Counted from the stretch's first letter, positions 11,085-24,292 are shown. The stretch is 64,000 nucleotides of DNA from Peromyscus leucopus (GCF_004664715.2 NC_051070.1:43265456-43329455), one strand, 5' to 3'. The notes: generated by a model not told the origin, from the sequence alone. Translations and numbers: made by a program.

Positions 11085-11465
11085 CTAGGGTCCCATTGCT
11101 GTGTCACAAAGCACTACAAGATGAGCAGCTTAGATGAGCTTACATTTACTATCTTCCTGCTCTGGAGGGCAGATGTTCCCCACCATTCTCTCTGAGTTAA
11201 AAAATCAACATGTGGTCCCTGACATGTTCCCTTCTGAAGTCTTCAAGGGGGGATCTATTGTCTTGCCTTTCCAACTTCTAGAGGCCAACCGGCTTCCTTA
11301 GCATGTGACTCTGTCTCCTGCCTGTATGGAGGGGGCTCCCTTAGATGGTGTCACTCTGACACCAACTCTTCCCTTTTTCTTTCTACTTCCAGAGACCTTC
11401 GTGATTACATTGAGCACAAGAATATAATGCAGGGTCATCTCATCCCAAAGTCAGGTGCTCAGCTA
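11085..11465 (-). repeat. MLT1/MaLR-like LTR, minus orientation
   Basis: The plus strand opens with 'gtcccattgctgtgtcacaa' and 'cactacaagatgagcagctta', contains 'gctctggagggcagatgttc', and ends with 'gtgattacattgagcac' and 'agggtcatctcatccc'. This order matches the reverse complement of MLT1-type LTRs. It is strongly diverged. Confidence 0.5.
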
Positions 11466-12700
11466 TCTTCACTCCACCTTCAGCCTTCCTTTCCTTTTTG
11501 TGTAATATCTCATGTTCTGAGGAAGACAGACCTTAACATAAGGCAGGAACTATGTGGATCACAAGCGCAGTCGAGTTGAGGAACAAAATGCCACCTCCTG
11601 CTGGGGTTATTGGAAAGACCTGCCAGGACAATGGGCTGTGTCACATACATCAGGCACAAGATAAAGGAGACATAGTCTTTGTGACCCATGCAGAAGCCCC
11701 ACAGAGCCAGCTGAAGAAGCCAGGGCCTCTGCTGAGATGAGGTGTTATAGATGGGTCACAGAGGGGTCTGGGTGCCACACCTACTGAGGGAACTTTGTAT
11801 CTTGGTCTCTGAGTAGCAATGAAAGTCGACACCAAAATACATCAGATAATGAAACAAGAACAGCTGTGGGGAAGAGAATGATAAGGTGGTGAGAGAAGAC
11901 AGCGCTTTTAACAATAGAAAGGTAGACAGAGGGAGGGTAGGGTCGCTGGACGGGGAAGAGCACAGAGCACATGCCTCTGCTAGCAGAACAGAGAGGACCA
12001 GTGACAGGTGGGTTGGAAGAGCTGAGCAAAGAGACCACACAATGACAGGAGGGAGCCAGCACAAAGCAAGAGACATGTTTCAGCTGGCTCCCAGTGAGAA
12101 ATGGTCCAGCTGGCAGAGGAAACACAGCCTGGCCTGGAATATTGTCAGGGCTAGAAGTCCGGGGGGAACTAGTGTCTGTGATTATGAGTAACAGTGAACA
12201 GGACGGGAACATTGAAGCTATCACCTGAGGGAGTATCCCGCCTAGAGTCTGAGACTAAAGGCAGATAGGATCCCTAACATGAAAACACCTTGCCTTACCA
12301 GCAATATAGAGACTTATCTACCACACCTACTGATTGGCTACTAGATTACCAAAGCCATAGCTCACTGAGAACAAAGCGGTCCCTGAGATGCTGTGACAGG
12401 CAGGTCGGGTTGCTGATTATCAAAACCTGGGAGTCTGCCAAGGAGGTAGAATTCAAGCAAAGCTATTTCTCTACAGGCTAAATTGGTAGTATTACTCTCC
12501 CTTATTGGAGGGGCATCCAAAAGGACTGGCAGGGGACTAAAGCCAGCTGGCTTAGAATGGCCAGCTCTTCTACAAACCCTGAGCCCACAGGACCAAGTAG
12601 GGCCCCTTCCCAGTTTCCCCACAGAGTCTCGGTTGTAGATCTGCAACACCTCTTCTGCATGTATATTCTACTAGCATTCAAAGGGTTCCCTTTTTAAAAT
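11466..12700. other. Non-coding stretch, no gene recognised
   Basis: It contains a 147-codon minus-strand frame (11781-12224) with no motif I recognise, lying in purine-rich plus-strand sequence that tends to keep the opposite frame open. I would not call a gene. Confidence 0.5.
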
Positions 12701-12704
12701 GTAG

Positions 12705-12939
12705 AGGCTAGGAGATAGCTCAGTTGGTAAGTCACAGTAGTAACACTTTTAATCCCAATACCAGGGAGGCAGAGATAGGCTTATCCCTGGATCTTACTAC
12801 TTAGCCAGTCTAGCTGAATCAATGAGCAACAGACCAGTGAAAGACCTTGTCTCAAATGAAAACAAAAACAAAAGAAAAGGTGTATGTCATCTGCAAGTAA
12901 CCCCTTAGGTTGTCCTCTAGCCTACACACATACAAACAC

Positions 12940-12942
<3 letters not shown>
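12705..12942 (+). repeat. B4 SINE (ID-like head plus B1 body)
   Basis: A tRNA/ID-like head, 'gctaggagatagctcagttggta', is followed by B1-like 'aacacttttaatcccaatacc' and 'agggaggcagagatagg', then 'gaccttgtctcaaa', and the rodent tail 'ttgtcctctagcctacac'. This order is that of B4 elements. Confidence 0.8.

Positions 12943-13013
<71 letters not shown>
12943..13013. repeat. (GA)n microsatellite
   Basis: About 70 bases of pure GA at the 3' end of the B4 element. Confidence 0.97.
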
Positions 13014-13015
<2 letters not shown>

Positions 13016-13618
13016 GCTACTGTAGAAAAGGGCATATCTGCTTAAATGTGGGAGGCTGGGAGGCTAGAGCTGGGATGAATGAGAAGAGATACAAGGAGAG
13101 AAAATGACCTTGGCTGACCTTGGAAATCCTACAAGAACTACACTTAGCTCTTCTCCAAAAGGAGCAATCAACCAATGGAGGAAATCATCAATCAACCAAG
13201 CTCCCAGAGCATACTCAAAGCAGGAGGCACACCTCATGGCTCACTGCCCAGCATCTGAAAAAGACCCTAAAGTCAGAAGGATGCTTGGTCTCTTCAAAGG
13301 TCAAGTTTATATGTCATCATAGATAGACATGACACCCATTTGCTTGGTCAAAGATGTTGCTGTGAGGTTCTTCCTACATATGATTAAGATTTCCAGTCAG
13401 CTGACATAACAGACCCCTCTTCATAATGTAGGTGTGTCTTATCGACACAACTGAAGTCATTAAAACCTGACCCCTTACCCCAAAAAAGAACGCTACCTCT
13501 AGATTGTGTGATGCTTGGACCCAAGAAAGTAACATCAAATTACAGAAGTTGCCAGCTCCCGCTATCATGACTACGTCAGCCCCACAATCACAGTAGCCAG
13601 TTTCTTTAGATATGATAG
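13014..13618. other. Non-coding stretch, nothing recognised
   Basis: Single-copy-looking sequence between two microsatellites. No coding or repeat signature that I can name. Confidence 0.5.

Positions 13619-13828
<210 letters not shown>

Positions 13829-13873
<45 letters not shown>
13829..13873. repeat. (CA)n microsatellite
   Basis: About 22 CA units at the tail of the B1-like fragment. It is complementary to the GT tract 80 bp upstream, so a large hairpin is possible. Confidence 0.97.
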
Positions 13874-13875
<2 letters not shown>

Positions 13876-15224
13876 GGTTGCTCTTTTGCTGGAGAAGCCT
13901 GAGTGATGCCATGTCCAGGGGCTGTTTCAGGAGTCCAGAGCATCTTCCCCAGACCTCCTCTGAGAGCAGATAAAACAGAACAGTACTTCAGTTTGGGGGC
14001 TGAGGCCTAGACTCAGGAGTTCTTGTCTAAGATAAAAGAAATCCCCCCATCAGTGCAGGACTCAAAGGGCCGTCTTTGTCTTTACTCTCAGCTCAGATAA
14101 GTCACCACGCGCTAACACCCTTCCAAAAAGGGCAAGTACTGGAAGAAAGAAATATCGATGGAAACCTGCAAGGGGGTCCTTACATGACTTCTTCAGGGTC
14201 CCTAGAAACTCAAAGTCAACAGCCGCCTGCCTGAAAGTGTATTCCAGTCACCTAAGTCACTCTGACCCACTTTGATGCAGCGCAAGGAGTGGACAAAACA
14301 AACAAGAATGTTTGCTGGCGCTTTAATCTTCTCCAAACACTGAAATATTGAGATGGTTTATCTTCTCTTGCACACGGAGGAGATTAAAAAGCCATGATAA
14401 ATGGCGTGCACTCCAGGAGGGAATGTCATATATAGGGCAATACATGATTTCCTGCTTCTCCTACCATTTGGGATAATTGTCCGGGTAACATGAAAACAAG
14501 AGGGATATTAATTTAAGATTAAAGCACAATTATAAGTTCTGTCATACTGTTAATTTCTTTTAAATGTTCCTCTGAATAATTCCACCTTTGCAAGATGGAA
14601 TAAGTACAAAATTAAAAACTGCATTAAATAAATGAATAGCTAATTAATGGATAAAAAGAACTCTGAAAATACAATGGGCCATGTAAATTCTACACAGTAA
14701 TTTAAACAGGTTAGCTCTTTATCCCTCAGATCCCTGAAAACATAGTGTGTAGGTGCTGGTGGATAGCCTTTCCCTTTGGATGTGAACCTGGTAGGATTGT
14801 GGTTTCCACTCAAATGTTGCCCAGAAGAACTTTAGGAACTGGCACTCAGGCAGCCAGACATAACGGACCAACTGAACACCATCCACTTCTCCAACCTTAC
14901 CAACATTGCCTTCCCCACAATGCCTAAAATCCTGGCGTCCCTTTGTCCTCTAGCCAGAAGTTCCACCAGAGTGATTCTACCATTGAATAGGATTTCCATT
15001 CAAAGGTGCAAAGGGTTTTGTAAGGAAAATATTTCTGCAAAGGGCAAAAGTTGATCGTCCATTCACACTTTAGTCTGAATCTCTTCCATTCAACGGCTTT
15101 CCTCCCAACACTCCATTGAGACAAGCATCTTTGGCAGAGTGGACTGAGGGAGAGGAATGATCATTTTGCAGCAAAGGTAATAGTAGGCAAAGAATAGTAG
15201 AGGGTCTGGATGTGGCCCAGTGCC
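13874..15224. other. Repeat-poor non-coding stretch
   Basis: No SINE, LINE or LTR that I can recognise. From about 14280 to 14720 the sequence is AT-rich with dense TAAT/ATTA and TTTAAAT motifs ('gcaatacatgatttcctgc', 'gatattaatttaagatt', 'gaatagctaattaatgg'). It could be a conserved non-coding element, but conservation cannot be judged from one sequence. Confidence 0.5.
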
Positions 15225-15795
15225 TAAGGCTTCACAAGGTATTCATCAGCTGATGAACAAACAGGTAAAGAAGTGTGGTACATAGACACAATGAAGACTA
15301 CTCAGCCATAAAAGGAATGAAACAGTGTCCTCTGTGATAACACAGATGGAACTCATTGTGCTAACTGAAGTAAAACCTCACACAGAAAGACCAGCACTGC
15401 ATTATCACACTACCCCTGGGAATGCATCTAGAATGTTGACCTTACGGAGTTAGACAGCAGAATGGTGGTTTCCAGAGGCTGGGGAGAGAGTGCTAAAGAT
15501 GGATCAGTGGGTACTATGGTCCATTGGAGGGGCAAGTATGTTGCTATTATACAAAGGGTTGTCAATCTGTACTAATTGTACACTGTGTATCTCAAATACA
15601 AGAAGATTTTAAACATTTTAACCATAAAGAAATGATAAATGTCAGAGGAGATAGGTGTATTTAATGCAATTTAAATATTATACAAAGTATATAAGCATTG
15701 AAACATCCCCTAATACTTCATAAATATATACAGTTTGATACTTTCATGTATCAGTGAAAAAATAAATTTTAAAACTTGAGTTAAGTAACCTAAAA
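15225..15795 (+). mobile_element. Old L1M-type LINE-1 3' end
   Basis: ORF2 C-terminal remnants ('aatgaagactactcagccat', 'ggaatgaaacagtgtcct') pass into the L1M 3' UTR ('cagaatggtggtttccagag', 'gctggggagagagtgc', 'aaagaaatgataaatgtc', 'ccctaatacttcataaat'). The reading frame is destroyed. Confidence 0.75.
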
Positions 15796-15999
15796 AAAAA
15801 AAGATTCCATATAGAGCCCCATGACATACTACACTTTAAGGATGGGCCAAGCACATGAAGAGAAGGCAGAGTGAAATCTGAAGACTACAACCTAACTTGT
15901 TAAAATGGTTGTGTAGAATCTCTGTGGACCATTGTATTTTCGAGCAAATGGACTGAAGACTGGTGTCCCTGTACCAAATGGAAGTCAGTATGATTAAAT

Positions 16000-16085
16000 A
16001 CAATACACAGCTGAGGAAGCTGAGACTCCTAAAAAGTTGTTAGGAACTCAAGACCACACAGTACTGTGGTAAACAGAAGAGAAGA
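16000..16085 (-). repeat. MIR SINE fragment, minus orientation
   Basis: 'cagctgaggaagctgagac' and 'aactcaagaccacacagtac' correspond to the antisense MIR core ('gatgaggaaactgaggc ... caaggtcacacagc'). Confidence 0.5.
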
Positions 16086-17930
16086 AATTAAAGCAATCGC
16101 CACCTGCACCCAGATCAAGCCCACACTTCCCTACAGCAATCCCAGGGTCAGCTCTGGTTGTCCCCCACCTTTTAAAGTTAGCAAACCTAGGTCTGCATGC
16201 TTAAGGGAGAAGCAGCAAGACTCAGTAGTTCTAGGTGTGGAGCCATTGGGCATGCTCGGTGCCTGCAAAATCAGGCCCCACGTACTGAGTGCTGGTGTGG
16301 CAGGTAAAGCTGAAATATGGGAGGCAAGCCTGTGGGAACCAGGAAAAAACCACTAAAGCTGCCCACAAACATTAAGAGTCAAGCTGAAATCCTCGCCTCC
16401 AGACTCTCAGGGGACATTCTGACCTTGCTGTGAGCCCAGCCTTGAAGCCTTGTTTTCATTGCAAAGCAGCTTTCTCCAACAGCTATTGATAAGAGTTGCA
16501 ATTAACAGTGCTCGTTCTGGGGGCAAATCTATGAACAGAAAATCCTGTGGTTATTAAAATTATAACTGATAATGAAATAACTCACTTCAGCAGGTGCCAG
16601 GTCAAGAATTGGGATGCGAAACTCAGGAAACAGTCTGAGACTCACACCCAAGGAAGGTTCTCAGGAGGCCTGTGGCGGCAGACATCACAGAGCTCAGTTC
16701 TTTGGGGAACACCTGCCTTCCACCAGCCTAGGAAAACTCCAAGGTAATCCATCATCCCCCACACTGCCACCTCCCACTCTCACCCCGAGATGAAAGCCAC
16801 TAGCCTGCTTGCAGATAGCCCAAGCTTTCCAGTTGGCCCTTAAGAGCCCCATGGGATCCTAAGAAATACCACGCCACCTGCTGTAGCTCCCCTGACCCTG
16901 TGGGTTCTAGCCCTTTGTCGGCCTCCCTGATGCTTGGACAATCTGGGGACTCCACACCTCAAGTCTCCCACATCTGCTGGAGGTAACGGAGGATCCCTAA
17001 CATAACCCCTTTGTACCTCATCAATCCCCATCCTTAGCTCACCCCACCATGTGTCCATCCTCTGGGTTTCTTTCCTCTTCTAGATTATTCTAGCAATCTC
17101 ACAACCCCTGCTACACCTCACTTCCAGCATTTCTGCATTGCGGAGGGATGTGGCCATGTCTGGCCCTCCCACCCATGGATTGTTCCCAGTGTGCTGTGGG
17201 CACTGTGGGGTGCTGGATATAAGAAGGTTGAGCAAATCCTGCCCTTACGTTCTCTCACTAGGTTTTGAATGCCTTCATGGCAGGGCCCTAGTTGTACTGT
17301 CTCTGAAATCCCAGTCTCTAGTGAGATGCCTGAGACGTGGTACAAGTCATATGGCAATACCAAAGCTAAGGAGAACATAATCACAGTCAGGGGGGAAGGG
17401 GGTTTATTGCTATCTTAAAGTGCCGAGGCCAAAAAAGAATCAGTCGGTTTTCCATTGTAGATAATATATTTACATCTTAATGAAAACCATTAATCCTATA
17501 AAACTCATTGTCTAACCCTTCTCCCTCACACCCACCACTATAGTTCTCACAACTAGGATTTCAGTTCCTGGAGTCCAAGAGAAAACATTTGAAGAAGCCT
17601 CCCCAGACACCACATCCTAGGAGCTTTCTGATACAGGGCACCATTAAAAAGGAGACTTGCCTTCCAATATTAATTCCATGGCTGGTAGACCTCCCTATTC
17701 TACTTGGTCTATTATTGACAGTTACATCCAGGAATCTGAAACTTATTCAACCCACAGAGGTTTCATATGGCCCAATGTTGTTTTGTAGAATCCAAATTTT
17801 ATGAAATGTGTGCTTCAGTTTGCCACTGGCCTCACCATTCTGTTACCTTACATCTGTCCCCACACAGCAAGGTTGTGCATTGCCTGTCTTCTCTTACTCT
17901 AGGCACATCTGGTTTGGTTTATTCAGGGCT
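16086..17930. other. Repeat-poor non-coding stretch
   Basis: No recognised repeat. Small open frames exist on both strands without family resemblance. The GC content is somewhat higher around 16600-17400. Confidence 0.5.
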
Positions 17931-17934
17931 GACA

Positions 17935-18056
17935 CACAACAATGTAAAAGCTGTTTGAGATCCTTAAAGGCAGTGAAAGGTAAACAGGACTATTGTTACC
18001 CTGTTTTACAGCTGAGCAATCTAAAGCTTGGGGCAGAGCTCCATAACTCACGGATT
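17935..18056 (-). repeat. MIR SINE fragment, minus orientation
   Basis: 'ctattgttaccctgttttacagctgagcaatct'-type sequence (antisense MIR 'attatccccattttacagatgaggaaact') is followed by 'gagctccataactcac'. Confidence 0.55.
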
Positions 18057-19255
18057 CGTCATTTTTTGTGGTTACCTGGTTTTTGGTGTCAACCTGTTTG
18101 GTAGAGTTTTCAGTCCAGGGGCATGTCAATCTCCAGTGACTTCTGCCACAGTAGTTATGGCTGCCAGGGTCCTGGTTCCTCTGGAAGCCCTTTAGCTGGT
18201 CTCCAGGCATATCAGAGTCCTAGAGGTGCAACTTCCAGGATCCCTTGACTCTTTGCACACTATCTTAAATGGATGTGCTATGTGCTGGGTAAATGTCCAT
18301 GACTTCTATCCACCTAGTCAGCAACTATTTCCCAGCACCTTCCTCTTCCCACCATGAGTAAAATCACATGCAGTGCCTGGGAGGGTATCTGAGACTTTAA
18401 TGTGAACCAGCTAAAAGAATAATTGTCTATGATTAACAGTTACCTCCTGTACTCACTCTGTAAATGAAGGGAAGGTCGAGGTCTAGTTGTCCATTAGAAT
18501 GTGTCTCTCACATGGAAGAAGACTCAAGCCCTTTTGAAAGTATCTGTCACTAACAGTGACATGAGATCATTGCCCAGGAACATGGGGGGTGGGGGGAAGA
18601 TGCAATGTCTCAGCTAGATTCATCAAAGCAGACAGTGAAGGCACTAAGAATTTCCTGAAGATGAGGCAAGAGGAACACATCTAGAAGGCAAAAATGAACA
18701 CAATACAAGCTCCAGCAACCACAGCAGGCCTGCTGTATCAGCTCCGCTCTCCTCAGCAGAATTCCTGTTCCTCTTATTCCAGAACATCACAATCCAGCAG
18801 CCTTCCCCAACCACCAAAGTTGACTCCAAAGCAAGCCAGTGAACGAAGTTCTGCTAGAGTCTTAAAGATGTGTGGGCGCAACAAAGCCCTCCTATGCTTT
18901 CTTCTGTGAGTTTTACGTTTTAGGAGGATGAGATATTTTTAAGTGCATAGAATGAATCTCTGCCCACAGGATTTCTAGCATCAATCCAGCAGTAAGTGGG
19001 AGGAAGAAATCTTTGTTGCTATTTCAAGAACACCTGAAGAAATATGGGGGGAAAAAAAAAAGAGGAAGCCAAATACAGAGACCTGGGCTTCTCAGAACAA
19101 TTAAATTATCCCACATATTGGGCTTTTGATAAATTTTCATTTAGAGAAAATATTGCTTCCCTTTTAAGTACAAGATAATTAAAACCATGGTTTGAATATC
19201 GCTAAGACAAGATATTTTAGGTTCTAAATACCACAAATTCTTTGATTCCAAAAGC
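18057..19255. other. Non-coding stretch, nothing recognised
   Basis: No repeat or gene that I can name. There is a short G-rich patch at 18583-18597 and an A run at 19052-19061. Confidence 0.5.
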
Positions 19256-19395
19256 CTACATGAGATGACTCAGTGAGTGAAAGCATCTGCTGACATCTTG
19301 AGTTCAGTCCCCAGGCCCAACCTAGAACCAACTCCTGAGAGTTGTCCTCTGGCCTTCACATGCACACCCACACATACACAGAATAAAAAACAAAA
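19256..19395 (+). repeat. tRNA-derived rodent SINE (B2/B3/B4 group)
   Basis: 'gagatgactcagtgagtgaa' (pol III A-box-like region), 'cttgagttcagtccccagg' (B-box region), then 'gaaccaactcctgagagttg' and 'tcctctggccttcacatgc', a common 3' part of rodent tRNA-type SINEs. It ends in 'aataaaaaacaaaaa'. Confidence 0.75.
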
Positions 19396-19432
19396 ATTAT
19401 ATATATATAAATATATATATAATTTAAATTTT
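19396..19432. repeat. AT-rich (TA)n tract
   Basis: Alternating TA with AAATATA interruptions at the 3' end of the SINE. It is largely self-complementary. Confidence 0.9.
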
Positions 19433-19897
19433 TCTTTCAAATATTTGATTTCAAAGGTTGGGTCCCACCCATCCTTGTCATATGTAAACACCTCCTCAAG
19501 TCTGACCAAAAGGTCCTGGTAAATATTCAAGATACAACCCTAAAAACTAGCTTGAGGGTCTCGTACTCCCTGGCTAGCCAGGCCACCACCTCAAAGCCAG
19601 AATTCCAGGAGTCTAACCCTTACCTCTCTGGCAAAGGCACTGACATCTACCTACGGGCTCCAGCGGCGTACTAAACTCCTCCCTCCCCTCCTCTGTTTCC
19701 ACATCATTCCCATTAATAAATCTCACTGGTTACATCTTGGGAACACATCTGGAACCTGACCTCCCCAGCCTGCCTGCAACAACCATCGTGAACTCTAGTC
19801 TGGACCTCAGGAAAAAAGTTCCTAGCTATTTGCCCTTGCTTTCCTGGCTCTTCTTCCCAAGTTGCTTCAGTAGGGATTTTAAAGTATAAACTGAGAG

Positions 19898-20106
19898 AGG
19901 GCCCACTCAGACAGCTCAGCAAGTGATGACCTTTGCCTGACAACTTGGGTCCAATTCCCAGAACATGATGGAAGGGGAGAGAAGGGGAAAACGTCTCCCG
20001 AAAGTTGTTCTCTGACTTCCAACATGCACATTGTGGCAAACATGTGCCTACACAGAGAGAGAATAACAAATAAATAAAGTAAATAAGTAAGTAAGTAAGT
20101 AAGTAG
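19898..20106 (+). repeat. tRNA-derived rodent SINE with (GTAA)n tail
   Basis: Same type as the element at 19256: 'actcagacagctcagcaagt', 'gggtccaattcccagaac', 'agttgttctctgacttcc', then an 'aataaataaagtaaataagt' tail that expands into a GTAA tetranucleotide repeat (20083-20106). Confidence 0.75.
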
Positions 20107-20289
20107 TGTTTACTAAGCAGGTTTTCTATGCTTAGAATCTCTTCCTCTCATCCAAACTCTTGTCCAAGTCTTGCAGGGTTTGCTGTGAGTAGGTAAGAAG
20201 AACAGAGACTGAGGGTTCCATCATCCACCCCTTACTTCATCCTCTTTTGACAGCCTCAGATTCATTTCTTCCATCGACCTCACCCAAAA

Positions 20290-20460
20290 CTGCCTTTTCT
20301 ATTCATGTATTTAGCAAACACCTACTGGGCAACTAGTAACAGGCATTCTAGACCTCATCCAGGACTATAGTATCCAGAATATAGTAGTAAACAGATTTTT
20401 AAAAAATAGACAAAATCTGCCCATGTAGAGTTCATATTCTGGTGAGGGTGAGTGGGGGGA
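20290..20460 (-). mobile_element. L2 (LINE-2) 3' end, minus orientation
   Basis: 'gcaaacacctactgggcaac', 'caggcattctagacctcat', 'atagacaaaatctgcccatg' and 'agagttcatattctggtg' match the reverse complement of the L2 3' terminus. Confidence 0.65.
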
Positions 20461-20469
20461 ATTACTCTC

Positions 20470-23390
20470 TTGTCTTTCCAGCTTGTCTTTCCTTGTTCTT
20501 TGGGGACAAGGACTTTCACCATCTTGATCAGTTTCCCCCTCCTCAGAACTATGGCTAATTGTTAATGCCCAATCAATACTTAGTAATGAATTAAGGGTGA
20601 GAGACTCTTAAGTCAAGTAGCTCTGTGCTCTGCCTAGAATAAATATCAAATTGCACTCTGCCCTGAAAAAAAGGGCTAACCACCCATGGAGGAAGCCATT
20701 ACAATGTTCTCATCTGTCTTCACCACACACTGGGAAACCTGGGATCCAAATATTTCATCCACTTCTGAACTAGAAAGATTAGGTAAGAAAGAAAGTTACT
20801 CTTTCAAGCACTGGGTACACCTCTGTCTTGGTGCTGGGTAGAAATTCCTGTTTCAAGTATCAGGCTGCCTGGTCCCAACCACAATATCGCCATCTATTCT
20901 CACCAGTCCCCTAGGATAAGAATCCTAGAGGAGGCCCTGTTTGCTTGGTCCAAGGTGGCATCTCTTCTCCCTTCTCAATGTCTTCACAAAGTGAGTCAAT
21001 TAAACTGACAGCTGTTTCCATCATCAAGCACTGTCACCTTTTCCAAAGCTTTTAATAGAGGCATTCCACCCAGTTCCCAGCAGACGAGGCGGGCGCTCAT
21101 TTTTACAAGGTGGGTTAAGAAGCTAACTTTGGAAATGGTGCTTAGCATCTCCTTCAGCCAGTGCCTCAACCACCTCATAGGCAACATCTAATTCATCTCC
21201 CCGAGTCCCTAAGACGGAGAAGCATGTTTCCTTTTTATTATTATCCTCTTACAGCAGCAGAGAAAACATGGAGAATCAGCATTTTCCTCTGCAGGGTAGA
21301 TCTGGCCAAACTACACAGCTGCTGCCTCCCTACAAAACCCTGAGCATCTCGGATCTGGTTGCATCACCCTGGGAATCTGCAAGAGGAAGAGACAGAAAAC
21401 AGAAATCTAAAGACCGCACCCCCCCCATCTGTGACAGAATGAAGTGTCATAGAAATCCTGTGCTGTGCCTGCTCTCAGGGCGCTGCCTGCTTGCTCTGTC
21501 CTTGCAAAGTACCAGCATGCTTTCTTTGAGATGTAACAAGCTTTCACACTAAAAGATTCTTTTTTTTAATCTCCCTGGGAAGTTGGCTACCTGGAGACTG
21601 TGTTTTGAAATACATATATTGACAACCAATTACATAGCTCTGTCTCTGTGGTGACTTCGCCTTTGTCAGGTGGATTTCCAGTCCCGACTATGATCTGCTC
21701 AGTGCTGCTTCATTTTCCCTTGGCTGTCTCTCCCTCTAGGGGCTTCTCAGCAGCTTACTGTCCCAGGGAGAAATGATGTACACTGAGCCTAGAAGCAGGC
21801 AGAAAGGGAGAATCACGGAGATGAGGAGGGTGGGTGCCTCAAAAAGTCAATTACATCCAAAATCACGGGTCTGGAAATGGCCATTCCACTGTTTGCCTGT
21901 TCTCTACCTACATCAAGTTGCTTCTCAAATGTCCCTCAAAAGATATGCCAAGGCTACCTTGAGTCTGTCCATCTAGTGTCCTATATTCTGGACATGAAAA
22001 ATCAAATAACTCATTCCAGTGGGGACGGGGGCATCTGAGACTTAAGTGTCTAATGAGCAATAATTCAAACTGGGCTCTCTGATGTATTAGTATGAGGACT
22101 TGAGGAATAGTCAACTCCAAAACCATAGGTAAAACTGTACAGACACGGAAATGTGTGTATTATTAAAGGGTTCTGAGTTTTCATCTGATTTGCATATTGT
22201 TCTGTTCATTTACAATATTAAGAAGTGTATAGCCAACTGAATGACTGCTAGGAAAGGTTTTTTTCCAACAACTGGATAAGAAAATTGAAGGAGAGGTGAA
22301 GGGCAAGCAAGCCCTCCTCTGATCCTTAATTCTAACAGCTGGCATGCATGGGAACTTCCCAAGTGCCAGCAGTTCTTCAGAGAACTCTCTGTTTACAAAC
22401 TTCCCAATCCCTCCTAACAGCTTGTGAAAACCTACTATGACTCAGCCCATTCTACAGTTGATAAAGTCAAGACACCGTCAAGCAAAAATCAGGCCTGGAT
22501 CTGACACCAGAGAGCCTGACTGTGGAGTCATCCAACCTTCAGCTCCACAAATGAAAGCTCCTCCCTGTGGCTCCTCTTCCCCAGACAACCCTGAACCCCA
22601 CATCCCCAGTGCACCACAGAGACCATGCTTTTGGCAAACCTTCCCCAGAAACCAGATACAAGATGGTCTATTTCAAGCAAGTGCTTTGTAAGCTGCATAG
22701 TGCAGTACAAATGTGGATTAGGATGACAACCGAGGTCTATATAGTACCTGAGAAGGTAATTTTTTTTAAGTCATCCCAAGTACTGCAGGACATTTCTAGT
22801 TGAACCAATACACTTTTTGCTTTACTTGCTGGTGACCACACTTTACACTTATGAGGCGTCGCTCACAAAGTACATTTAAATGCATGAAATACGACACCCT
22901 TGCTTCCAAGCTCTGGGAACATAAAATTCCCCAACTAGCACAGCTGTCCTCCTAACAGCACAGATGTGTGCACCATGCATTCAAAGTATTCAGTGCTCTG
23001 CAGCCAGTGGGTGCTCAAATATTTTGTCAGTATCGATGGTGACATCATGAGAGGTTGCATTTCTCCTAATATTATTAGACCTCATTTCAAATTCAAAGTG
23101 TCCAATATGATCATGTCAGAGATTTCAGTCATAATTATTCCAATGAAAAATCCTCTTCATCTTGTTGAAGGTCTTTTGTTTTTTTTTTTACAAGATCTCA
23201 AAACTCCCTAGATGTAGAAATTATATCTTCAAGCCAATTTGATAAGTCTTCTTTTCCAGAGTTAAAGAGCAAATAAAACCTGTGATGAAAACTGAGCTAA
23301 AAAAGATTAGACTATGAGAACAAAACTGAATTGCTCCTGCTTTTTTTTCTTAGTATTAAAACTCCTCAGGATGGCTTTCAGCTGACTTCT
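20470..23390. other. Repeat-poor non-coding stretch
   Basis: Nearly 3 kb with no repeat I can name and no recognisable exon. Open frames of 60-94 codons occur in all frames, as expected by chance. A T run is present at 23171-23180. Confidence 0.5.
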
Positions 23391-23394
23391 TGCC

Positions 23395-24028
23395 CATTTG
23401 CTCATTTATTCATTCAACAAACATCTCCTGAGCACTTCCCGTGTAGCAGGCAGTGTCCTAGTCTTCCCAGCTGCATCTATAAGCAAAACAGGTGGATTCC
23501 AATCCCTGTAGCATTTACACCTATGAGACAGTAGACAAGCAAAAAAAATCACAGTAACAAGTGAAGAATAGATAGCAAGTTAGAAGGTAATAAGAGCTCT
23601 GCAGAAAGCAGAGTGAGGTAAGAAGGTCAAGACAACTTGGGAGGCTGAGGAATTCCCACTTTACATGAGATAGAGAGGACTCCACTGAGAGGGTGGGTGT
23701 GAGGAAAAGCACGAAGTGGGCAAAGGGATGGGATACATAGATATCTGGAAGAAGAAAGATAAAGGCAGGAGTGTCCGGGAGCTTGAAGATGAACAACCTG
23801 CCCTGGAGGATCAGGGAAGCAGTATGAATACACCAGGGATGTGGTGACAGAGTATGAGATCAGAGGGTGGAGAGTCTGGGAGAGGCTTGGCCATGTAGGG
23901 CTGGTAGGCTCTTCTGTAGGTTTCTGCTTTCTTCTGTGGAAGATGGGAAGCCACTGTCATGTTGGAATCAAGAAAGAGGTAGTGGTTGATGGGACTATTA
24001 ACATGAATGGACATTTCCAGAGAGGATT
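23395..24028 (-). mobile_element. L2 (LINE-2) remnant, minus orientation, part 1
   Basis: It begins with the L2 terminus in antisense ('ctcatttattcattcaacaa', 'agcaggcagtgtcctag'). It continues through 'agcagagtgaggtaagaagg', 'ctgggagaggcttggccatg', 'tagggctggtaggctc' and 'gatgggaagccactgtcatg', which follow the L2 order. It resumes after a younger insertion at 24293. Confidence 0.75.
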
Positions 24029-24029
24029 A

Positions 24030-24292
24030 TCTGAAGGGTGAAGAGCCATGCAGAGTGTGGGCAGCACCATCCAGAAGCTGAAGGCCTGGATGAACTAAAA
24101 GTGAGAAAGCCAACTAATACAGGCCTTCATCATCTTCTGCTTCCTGGCAGCCATGAAGTGAGCTCCTATGCTCTGCCACACCCTCCCAGCTGCAATGGAC
24201 TGACACCTCAGAGACTGTGAGCCAAAACAGACCTTTATTCCTTTAAGTCGCTTGGCTCAGGTGTTTTGTCATGGTGATGAAAATCTAACACA
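24030..24292 (+). repeat. Rodent interspersed repeat inserted in L2 (family not assigned)
   Basis: It contains 'ctgtgagccaaaacagacct', 'ttaagtcgcttggctcagg' and 'tgttttgtcatggtgatgaa', a familiar 3' end of a common rodent/mammalian LTR-like repeat. It interrupts an L2: the L2 sequence on the two sides is collinear. Confidence 0.5.

Noticed and set aside
11781..12224. 147-codon minus-strand open frame
   Set aside because: No recognisable motif, and the opposite strand is purine-rich, which removes stop codons from this frame.
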